Below, one piece after another: positions 6,141 to 8,954 of a stretch of 8,954 nucleotides of DNA (positions within the stretch are counted from its first letter, which is position 1; every line of letters begins with the position of its first letter). A program made the position numbers and the translations under genes. The notes under the pieces were generated by a model that was not told the origin of the DNA, did not search any database, and saw nothing but the letters and a program-made list of their open reading frames with translations. Source of the stretch: Methylacidiphilaceae bacterium UBA1321 (GTDB taxonomy: Bacteria > Verrucomicrobiota > Verrucomicrobiia > Methylacidiphilales > UBA1321); the NCBI GenBank assembly GCA_002306945.1, contig DBTH01000149.1, positions 365 through 9,318 on the forward strand, written 5' to 3'.

Positions 6141-7541
6141 ATGGTCGACGAAATCAGCGAAGAGTGCGGTGTCATTGGCATCTGGGGTCACGAACACGCG
6201 TCCCGGATCGCCGCGATGGGTCTTTTTGCGATGCAGCACCGCGGGCAGGAGGCCTCGGGGATCGCGGCCACCGACGGGCGCGAGGTGCGCCTGGTCCGCC
6301 AGATGGGCCTGGTCGCGCGGCTCACCGAGTACTGCGCCGAACACGGCGAACTGCCCGGCCACGCCGCCATCGGGCACGTGCGCTACAGCACGGCGGGCGG
6401 CAGCGCCCTGATCAACGCCCAGCCCTTCCTGATCCGCCACAAGCGCGGCCCCCTGGCGATCGGGCACAACGGCAACCTGATCAACGCCAAGGCCCTTCGC
6501 CACCAGATGGAGGAGATGGGCCACATCTTCCAGAGCACTTCCGACACCGAGGCGATCCTGCATCTGGTCGCCCGCCACCCCAGCGAGGACATCGACGAGG
6601 CCGTGCGCGCTTCGCTGGCCAAGGTCCACGGCAGCTACTGCGTGGTCATGCTGGCCAAGGACCGCATGTTCGTGGGACGCGACCCCATGGGCATCCGGCC
6701 GCTGTGCCTGGGCCGCCTGGAAAAGGCCTGGGTCGTGGCCAGCGAATCGTGCGCCTTCGACCTGGTGGGCGCCACCTACGTGCGCGACATCGAACCCGGC
6801 GAACTCCTCGTGATCGACGAGAAGGGCACGCGCTCGCTGCGCATCGCCGAAAGCACCAAGCGCGCCCACTGCATCTTCGAGTTCGTGTACTTCAGCCGGC
6901 CCGACAGTCTCATCTTCGGGCACAGCTGCGACAAGATCCGTCGCCGCCTGGGCAAGCAGCTGGCCACCGAGTGTCCCGCCGAAGCCGACGTGGTGATCGG
7001 CGTGCCGGACAGCTCAAACACCGCGGCGCTGGGCTTCTCGCACAAGTCCGGCATCCGCTTCGAGATCGGCCTTCTGCGCAACCACTACGTGGGACGCACC
7101 TTCATCGATCCCACGCAGGCCGGGCGCGAGTACAAGGTCAAGCTCAAGTTCAACCCCATCCCCGGCGTGCTCAAGGGCCGCCGCGTCGTGTTGGTCGACG
7201 ACTCCATCGTGCGCGGCACCACGTTGCGCAGCCTGTGCCGCATGGTCCGCGAGGCCGGGGCGTCGGAGATCCACGTGCGCATCAGCTCGCCGCCGGTGCG
7301 CCACCCCTGCTTCTACGGCATGGACTTCCCCACCGAGACCGAACTGTTGGCCTCCAACATGTCGGTGGAAGACATGCGCAAGTACCTGGGCGTCGATTCG
7401 CTGGGCTACCTCTCCATCGACGGGATGGTCAACACCGCCCGCGAGCTGGAGGGCCAGTTCTGCACCGGCTGCTTCTCGGGATGCTACCCCGACGAAGAGC
7501 TGAACAAGCCCGAGCGCAACCAGACCGCCCTGCCTCTGTAA
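6141..7541 (+). CDS. purF: Amidophosphoribosyltransferase PurF, Fe-S type
   Basis: PurF catalyses the committed step of purine synthesis: PRPP plus glutamine gives 5-phosphoribosylamine, glutamate and pyrophosphate. The 466-aa length is normal. ATG 6141 gives MVDEISEECGVIGIWG, an eight-residue propeptide that must be removed to expose the catalytic Cys9 of the class II (Ntn) glutaminase domain (9 to about 235). Glutaminase signatures include MQHRGQEASG (31-40), GHVRYSTAG (78-86), GHNGNLIN (108-115) and GRDPMGIRPL (179-188). The C-terminal phosphoribosyltransferase domain carries the PRPP loop VVLVDDSIVRGTT (349-361). Cys244 (AHCIFE), Cys390 (HPCFYG), Cys441 and Cys444 (FCTGC) match the four ligands of the 4Fe-4S cluster of the Bacillus subtilis type, so this is the oxygen-sensitive, processed class rather than the cluster-free E. 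coli class. The frame is open far upstream, but those codons overlap epmA and are a shadow. No other pur gene adjoins it. Confidence 0.97.
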   Translation: MVDEISEECGVIGIWGHEHASRIAAMGLFAMQHRGQEASGIAATDGREVRLVRQMGLVARLTEYCAEHGELPGHAAIGHVRYSTAGGSALINAQPFLIRHKRGPLAIGHNGNLINAKALRHQMEEMGHIFQSTSDTEAILHLVARHPSEDIDEAVRASLAKVHGSYCVVMLAKDRMFVGRDPMGIRPLCLGRLEKAWVVASESCAFDLVGATYVRDIEPGELLVIDEKGTRSLRIAESTKRAHCIFEFVYFSRPDSLIFGHSCDKIRRRLGKQLATECPAEADVVIGVPDSSNTAALGFSHKSGIRFEIGLLRNHYVGRTFIDPTQAGREYKVKLKFNPIPGVLKGRRVVLVDDSIVRGTTLRSLCRMVREAGASEIHVRISSPPVRHPCFYGMDFPTETELLASNMSVEDMRKYLGVDSLGYLSIDGMVNTARELEGQFCTGCFSGCYPDEELNKPERNQTALPL

Positions 7542-7555
7542 GACAAATTTTGTCT
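7541..7555 (+). terminator. Inverted repeat overlapping the purF stop
   Basis: AGACAAATTTTGTCT is a perfect 7+1+7 inverted repeat whose first A is the last base of the purF TAA. With a physical loop the stem would be about five or six weak base pairs, and the T run lies inside the structure instead of after it. It may terminate weakly or protect the 3' end; the stronger GC hairpins just downstream may help. Confidence 0.4.
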
Positions 7556-7599
7556 GGGCGCCCGCGGTCCCTTCCGGGGATCGGGCATCCGCCCTCCGG

Positions 7600-7665
7600 C
7601 GCGGCCACGGCCGCGTCCCGCCTGCGGCGGCCCTCCAGGCACCTGGCGCGGGGAACGGCAAACCC
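7600..7665. repeat. GC-rich dispersed repeat, copy A
   Basis: Between purF and the Rpn gene, three small hairpins sit in tandem: 7600-7606 with 7609-7615 (GCGGCC core), CCGCC 7618-7622 with GGCGG 7626-7630, and CCAGG 7635-7639 with CCTGG 7642-7646. The part from about 7614 to 7665 recurs at 8663-8747. The right-hand 27 nt (7639-7665) match 8721-8747 with one difference, and the left part (7614-7640) matches 8663-8690 with several. It is probably an intergenic repeat family of this genome. Confidence 0.7.
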
Positions 7666-7695
7666 ACTCTCCCGCACCCTGTTCGCCGCCTTCTC

Positions 7696-7726
7696 TTGCC
7701 ATTTTGAGCAGCATTCTGTAGCTTTG
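7696..7726 (+). promoter_or_regulatory. Promoter of the Rpn-like gene
   Basis: TTGCCA (7696-7701, five of six to TTGACA) is followed after exactly 17 nt by TAGCTT (7719-7724). Reading on, TAGCTTTG (7719-7726) is a perfect match to TAnnTTTG, the -7 element known for the main sigma factor of Bacteroidota, relatives in the FCB group. Transcription would start near 7731, two nt before ATG 7733, suggesting a leaderless mRNA. Confidence 0.55.
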
Positions 7727-7732
7727 GGGGAT

Positions 7733-8656
7733 ATGCCCCCGCATGATCCCCCGCCTCCGGTTTCCGTTCCCGACACACCTCACGACGAGTTCTTCAAGGA
7801 GATCTTCGGCGATCTCGAGCACGCCCGCGATCTGCTGCGAGGCCTTTTGCCCACCGATCTCCTCGAGATCCTCGATTTGGACCGGCTCCAACGCGAAGAC
7901 GCCTCGTTCCTGAACGCGAACTTGGCCGAGGATTTCGCCGACCTCGTATTTTCGTGCCCGGCGCAAGGAGGCATCGCCTGGGTCGCCTTGCTCTTGGAAC
8001 ACAAGAGCTGGGCACCCCGCCATCCGCATCTGCAGTTGTTGGCCTACCTGCTGGGCATCTGGGAAAAGTCCGAGAAGCAAGGACATCCCCTGCCACCCGT
8101 GATTCCGTTGGTGCTGTACAACGGCCAGGGCCTGTGGAAAGTCCGTGACTTCGCTCAAAGCTTTCCCGACCTACCCGAACGCCTGCGGCCATTCCTTCCC
8201 GAGTTCCGATTCCTGTTGTTGGATCTGGCGCGCGAGCCCGTCGAGCCATTGCGCCATCGCTTCCACAATCGATCGGTGCGACTGGCCATCGAGCTGATGC
8301 GCTCGATCTTCACCGCCTCGGAAGTCGCCACATTGTTGGAACGGCTGGCGCCCGACGACGGACCGGCCGACCGAGATCTGGCGTACCGCTTCCTTCGCGT
8401 CGTGCTTCGGTATATATTCAAGCGAAGCGATGTCGGTCATCGCGAAGCTCTGAGCCTGACCCTCCACCCTGAAACGCGGGAGTTGACCATGACCTTGGAA
8501 GAGCAGATCCTCCTGCGCGGCGAAGCAAGGGGAATCGAGAAAGGCAAGAAAGACAAGGCACTGGAAGACGCCCGCAAGCTCGTCGAACATGGCGTATCGT
8601 GGGAGATCATTACCAGCGCCACCGGCGTGAAGCCCGAGGACCTGGAAGCGAAGTAG
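7733..8656 (+). CDS. Rpn/YhgA-like PD-(D/E)XK nuclease
   Basis: This 307-aa protein belongs to the Rpn family (recombination-promoting nuclease, formerly YhgA-like putative transposase, TIGR01784-like). E. coli members are DNA endonucleases that promote RecA-independent recombination. The family opening HDEFFKEIFGDLEHARDLL (17-35) leads to the nuclease core: Asp70 in EDFADLVFS, the E89-x-K91 pair in LLLEHKS and Gln101 in HLQLLAYL, all consistent with an intact active site. PLVLYNGQGLW (125-135) and a helical middle follow. The charged tail RGEARGIEKGKKDK (262-275) and the final ARKLVEHGVSWEIITSATGV are common in such proteins. The long open frame runs back into purF, but the family start and promoter position favour ATG 7733; TTG 7724 is unlikely. 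The GGGGGA just before ATG is too close for a normal Shine-Dalgarno. The gene stands alone, and copies of one repeat lie in both flanking spacers. Confidence 0.88.
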   Translation: MPPHDPPPPVSVPDTPHDEFFKEIFGDLEHARDLLRGLLPTDLLEILDLDRLQREDASFLNANLAEDFADLVFSCPAQGGIAWVALLLEHKSWAPRHPHLQLLAYLLGIWEKSEKQGHPLPPVIPLVLYNGQGLWKVRDFAQSFPDLPERLRPFLPEFRFLLLDLAREPVEPLRHRFHNRSVRLAIELMRSIFTASEVATLLERLAPDDGPADRDLAYRFLRVVLRYIFKRSDVGHREALSLTLHPETRELTMTLEEQILLRGEARGIEKGKKDKALEDARKLVEHGVSWEIITSATGVKPEDLEAK

Positions 8657-8669
8657 CGCGAACGTCGCG
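8657..8669 (+). terminator. Short GC hairpin after the Rpn stop
   Basis: CGCGA (8657-8661) pairs with TCGCG (8665-8669) around ACG, directly after the TAG stop. The stem is only five bp and there is no T-tract, so it is at best a weak terminator. It runs straight into repeat copy B. Confidence 0.3.
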
Positions 8670-8747
8670 TCTGCGGCCCGCCTTCCAGGCCTGTCCTGAG
8701 CGACCGGAGCAAGTCGAAGGGCACCTGGCGCGGGGAACGACAAACCC
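8663..8747. repeat. GC-rich dispersed repeat, copy B with internal insert
   Basis: This copy has the same outer parts as copy A, but the arms CCAGG (8685-8689) and CCTGG (8724-8728) are separated by 34 nt instead of 2. The extra stretch contains CCTGAGCGACCGGAGC and AAGTCGAAGGG. CCTGAGCGA and TCGAAGG-type motifs resemble short intergenic repeats found in many bacterial genomes. It lies between the Rpn and ABC-F genes. Confidence 0.7.
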
Positions 8748-8751
8748 TGCG

Positions 8752-8757
8752 TATCTT
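8752..8757 (+). promoter_or_regulatory. TATCTT -10-like box before the ABC-F gene
   Basis: TATCTT, followed by TC, sits immediately after repeat copy B and 72 nt before ATG 8830. It would give an mRNA leader of about 66 nt. No -35 element was found. It is listed because it continues the TAnnTT pattern of this window. Confidence 0.3.
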
Positions 8758-8829
8758 TCCGCCTCGATTGCGATTCTACGCTCGGGGCGGTCAGGGTCGG
8801 TTCCACTTCCGTTAGCGACAGGCACTTCC

Positions 8830-8954
8830 ATGGCCCTCTTATCGTTTCGCGACGTTTCGTTCCAGTTCGGCGGCGTCCCCTTGCTGGATGGCGTGCGGTT
8901 TTCCATCGAGCGGGGCGAGCGCGTCTGCCTGACCGGCCGCAACGGCACCGGCAA
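8830..8954 (+). CDS. ABC-F family ATPase, Uup-like (3' end cut off)
   Basis: Only 41 codons are present; the gene runs out of the window. The product begins MALLSFRDVSFQFGGVPLLD and continues with FSIERGERVCLTGRNGTG. The Walker A motif starts at G36 (GRNGTG) and the lysine codon is cut after its first two bases. The PLLD plus ERVCL-GRNG arrangement is that of the first ATPase domain of Uup-like ABC-F proteins, soluble twin-ATPase proteins acting on ribosomes or DNA structures and not in membrane transport. The ATG has AGG (8820-8822) seven nt upstream. Uup versus another ABC-F subgroup cannot be decided from this fragment. Confidence 0.8.
   Translation, partial: MALLSFRDVSFQFGGVPLLDGVRFSIERGERVCLTGRNGTG

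Noticed and set aside
5859..6923. Long minus-strand open frame (354 aa) opposite epmA and purF
   Set aside because: It is antisense to two certain genes, with low-complexity Ala/Val/His composition caused by GC-rich codons; no family recognised.
6122..7732. Open frame over purF that ends in the Rpn gene
   Set aside because: The purF overlap is an Arg/Pro/Gly-rich shadow; real Rpn similarity begins at about 7733.
7014..8249. Several minus-strand open frames opposite purF and the Rpn gene
   Set aside because: All lie antisense to well-supported genes and show no motif; some run through the intergenic repeat.

Overview
The window looks like a piece of a Fibrobacterota (FCB superphylum) chromosome. 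The best taxonomic clue is the minus-strand gene at 4118-4990. It carries the N-terminal helix-turn-helix, the central aromatic block and the VYQFNIQAFPFTK ending typical of the TIGR02147/DUF4423 family, which is known mainly as a large paralogous set in Fibrobacter. The lipoprotein beside it (carboxypeptidase-regulatory-like, LamG-like and DNRLRE-like segments) and several promoter-like TAnnTT boxes fit the same group.

The window splits into two regions. Positions 1 to about 5000 are AT-richer (hand counts: 40% GC at 961-1020, 45% at 4201-4260) and carry accessory, mostly secreted functions. These are a small exported protein (267-611), an exported probable TIM-barrel hydrolase-like protein (693-2096) closed by a strong terminator, a large surface lipoprotein (2255-4105), and the TIGR02147-type regulator, which ends tail-to-tail 12 nt from the lipoprotein gene. 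From about 5089 the DNA is GC-rich (67% at 7141-7200) and carries conserved housekeeping genes. These are epmA (EF-P beta-lysylation), purF (first step of purine synthesis, Fe-S type), an Rpn/YhgA-like PD-(D/E)XK nuclease, and the first 41 codons of an ABC-F (Uup-like) ATPase cut off by the window edge.

Three features are not explained by gene content. First, the lipoprotein has no ATG that gives a signal peptide. A good lipoprotein signal sequence appears only if translation starts at CTG 2255, directly behind an 8-C tract, or if the tract loses one C so that TTG 2242 enters the same frame. Second, five TAnnTT boxes (TATATT, TAACTT, TACCTT, TAGCTT, TATCTT) lie just before genes, and three sit so close to an ATG that the mRNAs could be leaderless. 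Third, the two intergenic spacers on either side of the Rpn gene carry copies of one GC-rich repeat, and the second copy has about 32 extra nt inside its hairpin loop.

No rRNA, tRNA, CRISPR array or intact insertion sequence was seen. No complete undescribed system can be claimed. The most plausible functional unit is the regulator plus surface lipoprotein pair, possibly with the two secreted proteins upstream.
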